Of a stretch of DNA of 64,000 nucleotides, positions 45,035 through 56,590 are shown piece after piece. The stretch spans positions 1,116,001-1,180,000 of the forward strand of contig JAUCEF010000007.1 of NCBI GenBank assembly GCA_033558025.1, written 5' to 3'. Positions within the stretch are counted from its first letter, which is position 1. Each line of letters starts with the position of its first letter. The translations under genes were made by a program, and so were the position numbers. The notes under the pieces are model-generated. The model worked only from the letters and a program-made list of their open reading frames with translations, ran no database searches and was not told the DNA's origin. The stretch is from Phytophthora sp. 'mugwort' (taxonomy: Eukaryota; Oomycota; Peronosporomycetes; Peronosporales; Peronosporaceae).

Positions 45035-46643
45035 TTACTGTAGCAGGACTCCTTTGCTCTTAAAGTAGAGCGTGCCCGTGATAGTCATGACGAGGAAGAG
45101 CGAGACCGTGAGGATGACGACGCCCATGAACCATCCGTCCGCGGTCTCGAGTCCAGAGTGCAGATTCATACCGAAGACGCCAGCGACGAAAGTGCCAACA
45201 GAAAGACTGATGACTACAATGGAGAAAATGACGTCCACGCCGAGTAAATAGTTTCGCATCGAGTCAAGTTGCATCATGACGAGACTCTCGGTATTGGAGA
45301 TGCGGTGCTGCATGAGTTCGGCCTTAGTACGTGTAGAGAAAATGTCTTGGAGATAGTTCTCGATCAACACTTCGATCTCCTCCGAGTCCATGCTCCAGAT
45401 ATCCGAGAGCAGGTTTGGCTCGTCGTACAGCTTAGTGAGGTACAGTAAACGCAGATCTTCTTCATTGTCAAGCAGTACCATGAGCACACGCCGTATCCCA
45501 TCCACTTGGGTCTCGAATTCGTTGATGGCATTCTTAAACTCACGCAGTTTCTCGAGTTCTCGTGAATTCAGACCGCCCTGCATTAACGTGTCAAGCGCTC
45601 CGACAACGACTGGAGAGAGTTGATCGAACTGGGACTGAAAATAGCGAGAAAGCGTCGCCAAGAGCGCTTCGAGAGCTCTGTAGCACAAAAAAACAGATAA
45701 AGGATCAATTTTTGGTGGGATCCTTTGAAAATAGGGAGTTTTTACCTAAATTCAAATGGAGCGTCGTCGTCCCGAGCTGTTTCGGTAAATTTGGCCTTCA
45801 AGACGGATAGGAGAGCATCAGCTCCATCAGGGACATAAACGAGGCAAACATCTCGTAGCACAATGGCTCGCAATGGATCTGCGATCCACCAAATGGACAA
45901 GTATCAGCTTAAAAAAAAGCGTCAAAATCATCGCAAAACTACGAGTTGCCCAATTCCTACCAGCACTGATCAAAATTGCTTGCTTTCGGATCACAATTCG
46001 CGGTTCATTCGTCACGGAAAATGCATTTTCCATCTTACGGATGTCACGAGCATGGACACGCTGGAAAAGTAAAGTTCACAAAAAGTCAATGACTAAAAAT
46101 TCCATTCGAAGGATGACAAACAGCGGGATTTTTTTTCACCTGAACCCCGACAGCATGAATTTCCTGTTGACTGGCAGCTCGATTCTGCTGCCCCAGTCTC
46201 CAGATCTTGCTAGATGTAAAGCTGCTACGTCTGGGCATTGCCGGCGACGGTTTCCCCGACTCTGGCGTCTCGTTATCGTCAGATACCGCCACTTCCTTCG
46301 GTTCGGCGGCCTCCTGCGTCAGTCGAAGTACTTCGTGTCGACTCATTTCCTTCAGTGTGGGTCGCCCCTTGCGGTCAAAGACCATGACGAGCACTCGGCC
46401 GCTCTTTGAGCCAGGGTCGAACTGACAGCCGAATTTCTTGAACGAGCTGAGACTCGAGCCACTGAGCTCGACAGTCTCCGGGGACCGAACTTCGATCATG
46501 CGTTGGTACGTCCCGTATGCAGTTGCAGGGTTGCCATAGTCGCTGGATTGCAGGACACCAGCGCCACCAAGCAGCGGTGACGGAGACGACTCGGCTTCAC
46601 TCTCACCACGCATGTCGTCTGCGTGTTCCCGCGGCTGCAACAT
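45035..46643 (-). CDS. MRS2/CorA-type magnesium transporter, copy B
   Basis: Four exons on the minus strand (46643-46140, 46060-45961, 45878-45746, 45677-45035) join in phase to 459 aa. Exon 2 is 100 nt and exon 4 is 643 nt, exactly as in copies A and C, and all intron phases match. Features: ARDIRKMENAF, IVIRKQAIL, VYVPDGADALL, PFEFRALEALLATL, a helical cytosolic or matrix domain, the first membrane helix ending in FGMN, then a second membrane helix (VVILTVSLFLVMTITG). The N-terminal 60 residues before IEVRSPETVELSG differ from the other copies and may carry targeting information. It ends only 120 bp from the start of the SMPD4-like gene. Confidence 0.9.
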
Positions 46644-46847
46644 GAATTTGATTTGAGCTCAGCTGGCCAAGGAGACGAGATCCAGCCGTTGACAGCGCGC
46701 ACGGCCCTTTGGCGAGGTGGTTTCAACGAAGATTCGGCGGTTGGTCGTACTCAAGTGACTGACGAGTTGGTTTTTACATGACGCTTGAAACAGATGAGCC
46801 CTTTATTTATCGAGATAAAGAAGATGAAGGGTACACCTCAGAATTAC

Positions 46848-47345
46848 ACCTTTTCCAGCCGTAGTTCGGCAAGTGCCGGTACGAATTCATCATGAACAAA
46901 TCCGAATTGGCATAGAGCAACGCCAAATTCATGTTATCTGTTAAGCGCAATAGCTGCCGAAACTTGTCGAGCAAAAACCGTGGCAGCATGGTGCACGGTG
47001 CAAACTTCAACTTCCTACTGGCATGGTCGGCATCGCTTGCTCAGGGTGGGTAAATTGCTTAATGACGATGTGGGGTGCCAGCGGCGGAAATCACGACGAA
47101 GTTCACGCCAGCATTCCCGCCAAAAACAATGGCGGCAACCTAAGTACAGTATTGATCCGAGCGCTGCAACTTCTGCAGGCGCGACTAGTGTACAGTAGAC
47201 AACCTCTTAGATTTCATATATGTTGATATCCTCTTCAGTATCTGGATTACAATGAGTGCTGGATTTAAAGTTGCTCTTCATGGATTTGCATTTGGTCATG
47301 ACGGATTTCAGCGGTACTTGCCGAGCTACGGCTGGAAAAGGTATA
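46848..47345. repeat. inverted repeat pair next to the decayed MRS2 copy
   Basis: The segment near 47260-47345 (plus strand, ending ACGGCTGGAAAAGGT) and the segment near 46848-46925 (minus strand, ending the same way) are related inverted arms. The last 23 positions differ at one base; identity falls outward. Between them are about 340 bp with no coding call. The right arm abuts the truncated end of the MRS2 pseudogene, so the pair probably marks an inserted element or a fold-back rearrangement that cut it. Confidence 0.6.
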
Positions 47346-47890
47346 GTGTGCTGTGCTTTCCAAGCCCGAAGCCACGTTCATGCCGAACATACCCGAGACC
47401 ATAGAATTTATATGTATTGCAGGTAGTTCTCGTCCTCCGAGTCGAAGCTGTTAGAGATCCGCCAGAAGAGACGAGCACGTGCACTGACCGACCAAAAATT
47501 CCCACCGAAAGCAACAGAGAATTGATAGTACTGAGCTCGAAAGTTGCCACTGTGCCTCCAATATTGTGTTCATCAAGCGCACACCAACATCGAGAGATAG
47601 AATCAGCGTGATATTTTTGAAGTCGCCTAAGTCCCTTTGAAATGGTTTTGTACCTGAACTCGTATGGACAACTAGCGTCGTCGCGGGTCTTTGCCACACA
47701 TTGTGCTTAAGCAATGCTCAGCTATCTATGCTCAATGAGCATGGATAGCTGTCTGCCCCATCAGGCATCAGGAACGTACACGAGACACACATAATAAGTA
47801 TAGTCTTCAAAGTACATACATTGGACGGCTCGGGGGATGATGAGAACGCGTTCTCCAGTCTGGAATGTCGCGAGCATGTACAGGTTGAAG
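47340..47890 (-). pseudogene. decayed fourth MRS2/CorA-type gene
   Basis: Minus-strand remnants appear in the same order as copies B and C. Exon 2-like sequence lies near 47880 (ACATTCCAGACTGGAGAACG, compare ACATTCGGCGGATGGAGAACG in copy A), exon 3-like CCTGATGGGGCAGACAG near 47755 and the DDASCPYEFR end near 47665. Exon 4 pieces follow: TTTCGAGCTCAGTACTATCA near 47540, an AGCTTCGACTCGGAGGA block near 47450, and a readable GMFGMNVASGLES around 47380. Frameshifts, deletions and loss of the second membrane helix make it non-functional. It lies between copies C and B in the same orientation, so it is a dead member of a local tandem array. Confidence 0.85.
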
Positions 47891-48120
47891 ACAAGTTAGT
47901 ACAATACGCGCGCTTTGACTCAAATCTACTGATAAGAGGACGGTGAAAAAGATAAAGAAAAGTGTGAGAGGCACGGATCATGAGCCGATAGTCTGTCGCA
48001 TTGTAGTTTATCCACGTCGTTGGATCATCACGGTGGGCTAAGATGTGAGTGGTGATCATACAAGTTATATAATACAACTGTAGACGAAACTGATATCTCA
48101 TGTCATCGAAATGTTTTTGT

Positions 48121-49666
48121 TTACTTGAGCATTACCCCTTTCTGTTTGAAAAAGACTATCCCAGCGTACGTTGTCGTGATGAAGAAGACAATGGTAAAGA
48201 TGACAACGCCCAAGAACCAACCGGACGCGTCTGCCAAGCCCGAGGAGAGATTCATACCAAACACACCAGAGATCAACGTGCCGACGGAAATGTTGATCGA
48301 CACGAGGGAGAAGATGAGCTGTACTCGCAGCAAATAGTTTCGCTTCGAGTCGAGCTTCAGCGTCACGAGACTCTCCGTGTTTGCGATACGATGCTGTAGC
48401 AGTTCCGCCGTCGTACGGGTAGAGAAAATATCTTGAAGATAGTTTTCGATCAACACTTCGGCTTCTTCAGAGTCGAAGCTCCACAAATCAGACAACAAGT
48501 CTGGGTTCCCGTAGATTTTAGTGACGTAGAGCAGTCGGAGGTCCTCTTCATTGTCCAGCAACTCCATCAGCACGCGGCGTACACCATCAACCTGAGACTC
48601 AAATTCGTTCATCGTGTTCTTGAACTCGCGCAGCCGTTCGAGCTCGCGCGAGTCCAGGTTCCCTTGAACGAGGTGCTCGAGGTCAGCCACAACAACTGGA
48701 GACAATTGGTCATACTGAGCTCGAAAGTATCTCGCCAGGGTTGCTAGCAACGCCTCCAATGCTCTACAGGGCATGCAAACCAGACGTCAGCACGATCATA
48801 TTTTACCTGCGTAGTACCATCATGATGGATCTAGATACCTAAATTCGAATGGAGCTTCTGCATTGTCCTGGGCATTGGTCACGAAGTCCTGCTTAAGCAT
48901 TGAGATCAAACTGTCTGCTCCATCAGGAACGTAAACCAGACAGGCATCTCGCAGAACGATCGCGCGCAAAGGATCTACATGAAGGCATAGCAGTTAGTAA
49001 GGGGTACAGCTCAAATATTCCTAGTATTTTTTGTTTTGGTATCGTACCAGCGCTGAAGAATATCACTTGCTTGCGAAGGATAATTGAGGGCTCGTTCGAT
49101 GCTGAGAAAGCATTTTCCATCCTGCGGATATCTCGGATATGCACGCGCTAGTAAAGAAAGAGTGAGTCAGTCCACTGCTCGAAGGTGTCCGCTTCTTACA
49201 AACTCACGCTTACCTGAACGTCACAGAGTGATGAACCAGTACCATCTAACCCTGTCTGAGCCTGTACACTTGGTCGACGGCGCCTCGGACTTGCTCCTGG
49301 CTTACGGAATGGAGACGCGTTTGCGAGGGGCTCGTCGCCAAGCTTCGCCGCTTCTTGCGTCATACGCAGTACATCGAGCCGACTCATTTCTTGGAGCGTC
49401 GAGCTGCCGTTGCGGCCAAACAGCAGCATCAGCAGTCTGCCCTTCCTCGTCACGGGGTCAAATCGGCAGAAGAATCGACTTGGAGAGTTGGAATGACTCA
49501 GCTCGCTGGTCTCCATGGGGGTGAGGTCGAGATCAATACAATATTTTGACGTCGGACTCATGTCGTGCTCGGAACTCGTCGTCTCTATGGCTGCCTCGAG
49601 CGAGATGGTCGACACGCGACCGCAGTCTTCTTCCACTTGCTGTACAGCTGATGTCTTGCGCAGCAT
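48121..49666 (-). CDS. MRS2/CorA-type magnesium transporter, copy C
   Basis: Four exons (49666-49214, 49147-49048, 48974-48839, 48763-48121) join in phase to 443 aa. Exon lengths 100, 136 and 643 equal those of copy A. Key motifs: HIRDIRRMENAF, IILRKQVIF, ACLVYVPDGADSL, PFEFRALEALLATLARYF, a long helical domain (EFESQVDGVRRVLMELL), FGMNLSSGL at the pore and a second membrane helix (VVIFTIVFFITTTYAG) with a short basic tail. Same transport role as the other copies; the N-terminal 60 residues are divergent, which could mean a different compartment. Exon 4 resembles copy A more than B at several places, for example EDLRLLY.TK and LQHRI.NTESLV.LKLDS.RNYLLRV.L.FSLV.I. Confidence 0.9.
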
Positions 49667-49984
49667 TGTGCTCTTCTGACTATGGGACAGAGGAGAAATG
49701 CACAGACTTCACGTAACGACCCAAGCAATGAGAGACCAGAAAAGATCAGCAACATCACGCAGACACCCAACGGCCCCGTCTCACCAGGTAAAAGTGGGTT
49801 CAATTCGGGTGGTGCTGAGCTAGGGATCTGCAATCGCGGAGTCATCTCGTGCTATTCACTCACTCAACTCACTCACGCGCTCTTGGCACTCGAGTCGATC
49901 TCTCGACCTCTCGCATGACAACGATATCTATTCATTGGCAAACACGCTAAGCGTTTACACAACTTTCACGCGACGTCTACCATT
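49667..49984. other. gap between AP-3 mu and MRS2 copy C
   Basis: 318 bp holding the 3' end of the AP-3 mu transcript unit and the promoter of MRS2 copy C, both on the minus strand. A CACTCACTCAACTCACTCACGC short repeat, broken into CACTCAACTCACTCACGC, lies at 49858-49876; otherwise nothing distinctive. Confidence 0.4.
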
Positions 49985-51413
49985 CTACGTCCGGATTTGG
50001 AAGCGTCCAGCCTTCGTCATCGTTCGCACGCCCTTATAAGGTTTGTATTTTTCGTTGGTGATCAGCAACGTTTCAACGTTCAGGCCAGAGACGGTCGACA
50101 TGGGCACCTTGAAACCGAGCAGCACGACAGGCTTCTCGTCCGGTACTGATGCGCTCTGGTGAAGGATAATGTTGCCACGCAGCGACGGGTTCAGCACCTT
50201 CTTGCCCAACTTGCCCACATTCCACTTGACCGTCTTGGACGCCTCGTCGAACAGGCACGTACCGTACTCCGTGTTCACATCCACTGTGCGCACGCTCTTT
50301 GGGAAAGTCACCTCCACAGTCACGTCTTCGACCTGCAAGTTCTTCTTTGCGTTCGAGTTTAGCGTTGGCATGCCACGCGTACCGATCACCAGGTCTAGAG
50401 TGCCTCCGCCCTTGTCATTGTACGTGATCTGCGGCTGACAGTACACAGGCGGCACGAGCTCCTGAACCTGCACGCGGTACTGCATGAGCTCAAATTGCCC
50501 GTCAGGCGGCACGAACGAGATGACCCGTTCACGCTCATATCTCGAGTACCGTACGCACGGATGGAACGAGCAATCGTCGATCACCGAAGGGTCTGTGAAC
50601 ACCATCGTCAGATCTGGGACGCCCGAGAGGCGACTATTGCTTTGGATGACACCGTTCACCTCGCATGAAATCATGCGGCCAGACACGTCGATGATGGCGT
50701 CAATCTCCTCTACAATATCGAAGTAAATCTCGTTCTGCGTATAGCGCACGCCGCTCTTCCGCCACGGGATGTTGGAGATGGCGCCGTCGGGCAGCGTGTT
50801 GCTCACGCGGGACTTGCCCGACACCATGGCGGCGATGCGGTTGGCGGTCGAGGGTGGAGCCACCATGGCCTTGAGTGCGTTAGGCTCCGTCGTGAGCGGA
50901 TAGCCGTTGTCCAGCATCTCCTCCAGCAGCTGGTAGACAGTCGAGAAATTGTCCTTCATCGAGTTCTCGTCAAAGTTGCCGAAGTAGTCGCGGAAGACCG
51001 CGAGCACACGGTGCAGGAACTCGATCACGAACAGGGGCGAGATCTGCACGTCACAAGTGCACAAAATATAGTGTTTACGACGATATTTGGGGGTCGCCAA
51101 GAGGATGAGGACGCACATACCTCGTTCGTGACGACGGCGAGCACAAACAGGTCGTCGCGGAAAACGCTGACGAGGTAGTACTTGCTGGTTGTGATGATGG
51201 GCGGCACGTCCTCCCGCTCGCGATACTTGTTGACCTCCTCCATGAAGAAGTCGCACACGTTGCGGCTCGTGAGACCGCGCCAGTGCTTCTCGATGATCAC
51301 CTCACTGCAGCATCACAAAGATCGTGTGAAGAGTTAGATAACGACGCGGGAGACGGAGATGGACGTGTGGACACGCACCCGGTTGTGGTCATGATGAACA
51401 TGGACTGAATCAT
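49985..51413 (-). CDS. AP3M1: AP-3 complex mu subunit
   Basis: Three exons (51413-51379, 51304-51121, 51043-49985) join in phase to 425 aa; animal AP3M1 is 418. The N-terminus MIQSMFIMTTTG plus VIIEKHWRGLTSRNVCDFF and PPIITTSKYYLVSVFRDDL form the longin-like domain. FVIEFLHRVLAVFRDYFG is the linker helix. PWRKSGVRYTQNEIYFD begins the mu homology domain that binds tyrosine-based sorting signals, and SFHPCVRYSRYERERVISF is the AP-3-specific block. AP-3 sorts cargo from endosome or trans-Golgi membranes to vacuole/lysosome-related organelles. The first exon is 35 nt, supported by frame and by match to the AP-3 start. The symbol is given by homology to the animal gene. Confidence 0.93.
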
Positions 51414-51770
51414 GTCGCCGAGTGGTCACTACGACCACCGACTCCTCTGCTTCTCGACTATAATGATGTGGGACGGATCTTGGGAATCAAAATTTGATCC
51501 GAACCACACCGCATCTACATAATTAGAGAAACTCATTTTAATTGTGATTTGTGACGGCTACCAAGGGGCAAAAAAAAAAATATGTACAGAACCTTGAAAT
51601 GGATTGTGCGAAAAGTTAAACTCGCTAATGACATGGGGAATATCTTGAAGCGATCAAACGCGCTCTTCCTGCTTGCCGTTTAATCTTTCGTGTGCTGTAC
51701 TCCATTAATTCTGTCATTGGATTTTTTTGTTAAGACTGCTTCCTTGGTACTGGACCCGATAGGTGAGGGT

Positions 51771-53553
51771 TTATTCCGCATCGTCATATGCGTTGTCATC
51801 ACGGCCCTTGACCTGTTTAAGCTTCACCATGTCTACCTTGTATACGTCACCGCCGTTGTAGCCAGCGAACACCTTGGCGGTGATCTCCACTTGGGCGTCT
51901 TTCGGCACCAGCTCCTCTGGAATGGGAATACGCTCTACAATTTCAATGCCCTGCAATACCAACGACGAGTTAGTAAGCAGATCGTTATTGTCAAACTTAC
52001 AGAGTAACAAATGCTTTACTGATTTCACGATGGCGTCGTATTTCATGTCACTCATCGATACGAACTTGTCAATCTTGGTGATGCCAAGCCAGTGCAGAGC
52101 ATCCGGCATCAATGCCTGGAAGCGCACATCCTGGATACCAGCCACAGTCTGAGTGCAGTTGAAGTACTCTTCTGCACTGTCACCACCCTCCTGGCGCTTG
52201 CGCAAGTTGTACACCAAGTATTTCGTCACTTCGCCGAGAGCGCGGCCTTCTTTGCGGAAGTACACAATGATGCCGGTTCTGGAAAATAAGAAGAAAACAA
52301 ATAATACAGCACATACAAGTCAATACGTGCACCTCATTAGCAACCTTATTCCATCGCACACTCTTGCTTACCCTCCCTCTTGCGCCGTTTGTACACAAAC
52401 TTCAATCCCGTGGGCAAGATACGGTCGGCATGTGCAAATATCCGACCCGAACACATCTGAACCATTGCATTCATCATGGACACGCACCGCCAGCTTCTTC
52501 GTGGGATCCGAAATGGCCTCAACGGACCCAAAAATGTAGATCGTCAAGCTGTATGACGACAGGTACACAATATACGGTATCAATTAGTCTCCGTACAGAA
52601 AATCAGCGCCTCCGTCGACCAAATATAGCACGCTTACCCTCCAATTGGCGGGAGGAACACCTTCAAGTCGTTTCTCGTCACGAGCTCCGGGTACATGCCG
52701 TTGGTCTCCTGGAAAATCTGCTGACGCAAATTGGTTTCCGTCGTGTTAAAGCGCTTAGCCACTCCAGGGAGGTACCACACCGGGTCAATGGCAGCCTTGG
52801 TGATGACGAGCTGCGAAGAGTTCTTGAGGATCTTGCCGTCGGGCTTAAGTCGGCCGAGACGCACAGCCTCATGAATCTCCGGGAAGTCCATGTGCGCCTT
52901 GGTGACTGCAATGGTGGGGCGGATGTCGTATCCCTTCTGGTAATACTCCGGGAAGGCTTCAACCACGCAAGCACCGAAGGGATCCATGGTGACGATCTTC
53001 TCGGGATCAGCCCACGACGGGTTGGGACCGATCTTGGCGGCGGGCGTGGTCTCGCTCAAGTCAGGCTTCGCGTTCTTGACAATGGCCCCTGACGCCACTG
53101 CCAGACCACGGTAGATGCAGTACGAACCGCCGTGTGCGCCAATGGCGTTACGATACTTGTGGTGGCGGTTGGTGCCGATGACCGGGCCGCGCACGTCAGG
53201 CTCCTTCTGTCCCCACTACTCAGCAACAAAACAGCAACGTGGTTAGCACTTATGTCATTGATATTGTAATAAAGAAGGAGACAGCTGTACCCGGATGCGA
53301 ATGGGCTCGACACCAAACTGCTCGGCGTGCGACGTGAGCGAGACGTAGAATTCGTTGGGGTCGAACTCATCTCTCTTGCCGATTTTCTTGACGTCGTCGG
53401 CTGGCAATTGAGGTCACAGAACGCGTCAGTAACAAGCTCTTCGACGACAGCATTGCAATAGATAGAGTGTGACGCACCATCGATGGATTTCTTGCGCTTG
53501 CCCAGCGTCGACACTTTCTTCATGGGGGCGATCTTAACGCCAGTGGTGCTCAT
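51771..53553 (-). CDS. URC1-type GTP cyclohydrolase II-like protein
   Basis: Six exons (53553-53478, 53400-53291, 53215-52638, 52548-52372, 52278-52020, 51950-51771) join in phase to 459 aa. The N-terminal half (RGPVIGTNRHHKYRNAIGAH, TMDPFGACV, PTIAVTKAHM) is the GTP cyclohydrolase N-terminal type domain. The C-terminal half is a GTP cyclohydrolase II fold with the zinc-site-like DECNGSDVFGSDICTCRPY and YFRKEGRALGEVTKYL, the counterpart of RQEGRGIGL. This two-part protein is known from fungal uracil catabolism (URC1), where it acts in pyrimidine breakdown instead of riboflavin synthesis. No DHBP synthase domain is present. The substrate is inferred from the family. Confidence 0.8.
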
Positions 53554-54475
53554 GATGATGGCGGTTATTTTCTAGGGCGATGGCTGCTGGAAAGAGGGAG
53601 GAAATCTGACGACGCGAGCGAGGAAACGAAAGAAGCCACTCGAGCACGGGGACGCAAATTACGTTGTGAGCCGAGCAGCAGCTTGAGCTGAAAACGCCTG
53701 TCCGTTTGCCTCAGGAAGGGAAACCGACGCCTCCCTGGCGATTCTGATGCTCTTGAAGTTGCTTTTTGACCTTCTTTTGGTCTGGACTGCAGATTTGAGT
53801 GCGGTGATTGGTCGAATAAAACGCATCACCAAATTCCCGGGTAGGACGGCAAACACACATTCAGCAGCACATCGGGGAATCTTGCAGCACAGCACATATG
53901 GATGCCGACTGGTACTATCGACTTGACAGTCAAGGAACAGATGAAAATGCTTCCTATGGCGGAGTTGCCTTTTGGAGCTTCGAAGTATCAAGCGTCTCTT
54001 CAGCATTTACCTTGGAGTTTATATGCAACGTATCGCTTTAACTGCTTCGCTGACTGAGGCACCATTCACGCGGTATTTTATGTAACCTCTCATCAGTCGG
54101 AAAAGTGCTACGTTGTCGTGGTTCGGTAGCGCTGCTGCGACGCGGGGCTGGCTTTGAAGGCAATGTGCAGATGCAAGACTGTAAATCTTACGTCTTAAGT
54201 CCGTTTACTCAAGCTCCTACCGGTATTAACCGGTACAAGTTTGAAATTTCAAAACGACGACGTCTGATTGGCTACTATCCTCCACTTTGAATGCCATAGT
54301 GAACCCAAGGCATTCGCGTCCCTCCACGAGCTTCTGTTTTCCCCCAAACCGAAAACCGACGCGACCCCGATCCACTGGAGTTCCATCGAGGCCATCGACC
54401 GCTTCTCGACGCCGCGCCCATCCTGTCTATAGCACTCTTTAGTTTCCGGTTCCTCTGCTCCGTCGTCCGCCAGCC
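53554..54475. other. divergent intergenic region, URC1-like and cyclin B genes
   Basis: 922 bp. CCAAT-type elements occur near 53808 (GATTGGTCG) and 54268 (GATTGGCT), and a short perfect palindrome TACCGGT-ATTA-ACCGGTA at 54218-54235. Open frames at 53659-54006 (-) and 54105-54290 (+) show no family features and are not called. Confidence 0.4.
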
Positions 54476-56222
54476 ATGTCGTTTGTCCGAAGGAGCGCTC
54501 GCATCAACAATGAGAACGAAATGCCCGCAGACGTTCCCTCCTCTCGTCCCGGGAAGGTGCGGACAGCTCTGCAGCCCATGGAGGCCGCAACACCGGACTA
54601 TTTGAACTCAATTTTGTATACTGCTCTGTGCCATGCAGCGTCATATTCTGCGAGATGCGCACGACGCAGGCAACGCCGAGAAGCGCCCGCGATTCATGAA
54701 GTCGCAGAGCAGCACGACCACCGAAGGACCCCGTCGAGCCGCCCTGAGAGACGTCACCAACAGACGCTCAGCTTTGGGTGATGTGACCAACAGGATCAAT
54801 GTACGTGGAGCGATACAGGAAGTTTTCTCTTGCTTTGGGGCACTTGGTAATAATATGTTATTCACGGATGCTGCAGATCAAGAAGGCCAGTGTGAGCTCC
54901 ATGAGTTCGTCAGTATCGAATGCAGCAGCTCTGGCTAACAAGAAGGTCCTTGCTAGCAAGCGCAGCCTCAGCAACATTAACATTGGCAGCCGTACGCTTA
55001 ACACCACCAACGCCAGCAAAAGGAACCTCAGCAACGTAAACTTCAGCAGTCGCCATGCCAGCGCAACGATCAGCAGCACCTCGTCACTTAGTAGCCATAG
55101 CTCGTCGTCGATCATTAGCCGGATGAGTCGCCCGCTCCCTTCTACGATGCCCGTTGTGAACACTCTTGAATCCTTGGGATCGATGACCAAGATCTCTCCA
55201 ATGGCTGATCTCATTCCGACCGCCCCGGAAGAAGAAGACCACGATATTGATTCAGATGACAAGAACGACCCGACCGCATGCTGGCCGTATGCTGAGGACA
55301 TCACGACTTACCAACTCGAGACGGAGGTAAGATGCTGCGAGTGAATTTTGCGCGTCTTTTACTCTGACTTTGAATTGTGTTGTTTGGCTTTACAGAAGAA
55401 GCGCAAGCCGAGCAGCTCGTATATGACCCGCCAGCCAGACATTAACGCGAAGATGCGCGCAATCCTCGTGGATTGGCTGGTCGATGTTCACTACAAGTAC
55501 GGCCTACTGCCACAAACGTTGCATATTGCTGTTCTTCTTATCGACCGCTTCTTGGAGAAGAGCCTCTCGATTGAGCGCCAACGCCTTCAACTTGTTGGCG
55601 TGTCTGCGATGTTCATCGCCTCTAAGTACGAAGAGATCTACCCCCCGGAAGCCGAAGACTTTGTCAAGATTACCGACAGTGCCTACACGCGCGACGAAGT
55701 TTTCCAGATGGAAGCGAAGATGCTCGCGACTGTTGGCTACCGGGTTACGTTCCCGACTGCCTTCCAGTTCATGAAACGATTTGTTAAGGCATCCCGCACG
55801 TGCGACGATCGCGTGGAGCACTTTGCGCACTACGTCATTGATCGCAGCCTGCAGGAGTACAAGTTGATTAAGTACCTGCCGTCCACAATCGCTGCATCGG
55901 CAGTGCACATTGCTCGGACACAGATGAGAGATGCTCCTGCTTGGGTAAATCTTAAGTGCCATGACATGTTTAATTCTGCTGTATCTAACTTTATTTTTTT
56001 GTCATATGATGGAATAAATATTAGTCATCGACGCTGGAGCATCACTCGTCGTACAGCGAGCGTAGTTTGGCTCCCTGCATTGAAGACCTGAAAGAGATGC
56101 TGTGGAACACTCACAACGGTGTGGGCAAAATGGCCAAGCTCACTGCTGCACGACGAAAGTTCAGCAAGGAGCGCTTCATGGCAGTGGCAGCCGAGCCGCT
56201 CGCCTTTAGCAAGAGCGCTTGA
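54476..56222 (+). CDS. B-type cyclin
   Basis: Five exons (54476-54556, 54639-54800, 54877-55326, 55396-55944, 56025-56222) join in phase to 479 aa. The N-terminal half carries a destruction box, RAALRDVTN, at about residue 60, repeated as RSALGDVTN, and a Ser/Asn-rich disordered region. Exon 4 is the cyclin box: MRAILVDWLVDVHYKYGL, then MFIASKYEEIYPPE, followed by the C-terminal fold (KYLPSTIAASAVHIAR). It activates a CDK1-type kinase at mitosis and is destroyed through the anaphase-promoting complex by the D-box. Both degron copies lie in exon 2. The second looks weaker because GD replaces RD. The exon 1 donor GTGCGG is plausible but a longer exon 1 is not excluded. Confidence 0.93.
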
Positions 56223-56590
56223 ACATGTTGGTGAAGCATGTATTGTATTTGTTCTTGCCCGTCATGCCGCTGCGATCCGCCCACACCGATGACAAATTAT
56301 GAACCTGATTGTACAAGAGCGCCATGACTTCGCCAAACCCTTGAGGCACGAAGCACATCGTCCAGCATGCACAGAGGCAATAACATGTCGTATCCATATA
56401 CTTTATTTTGTTCATACGCATACGTTTCGTATAGCGTTTGGATTCAGACACCCTGCAACTCCGGATTGCTACATTCAGGCATCGACCGTTTTACTGTAGT
56501 AATAAAGACAGCATCATGAGCGATTTAACTATGCATGGTATTTGTACGAAAAAATCTAATTGGCATGCAGTTACAAGCGCTGTCTTTCGT
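56223..56590. other. convergent 3' spacer, cyclin B and HGH1
   Basis: 368 bp between two stop codons on facing genes. AT-rich, nothing recognised apart from likely 3' UTR sequence for both. Confidence 0.4.

Noticed and set aside
46807..47010. Minus-strand open frame of 67 residues containing HLPNYGWKR
   Set aside because: It coincides with one arm of the inverted repeat, has no family match, and its partner arm is not open over the same length.
47719..47751. 16-bp hairpin CAGCTATCTATGCTCA/TGAGCATGGATAGCTG
   Set aside because: It has one mismatch and lies inside the decaying MRS2 copy, where one arm is the remnant of exon 3; likely a chance product of decay.
49682..49918. Plus-strand open frame of 78 residues
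   Set aside because: It lies in the short promoter gap of MRS2 copy C and has no domain, conserved motif or start-site context.
53659..54006. Minus-strand open frame of 115 residues upstream of URC1-like gene
   Set aside because: Basic and low in structure, no family features, and it sits where the promoters of two divergent genes should be.
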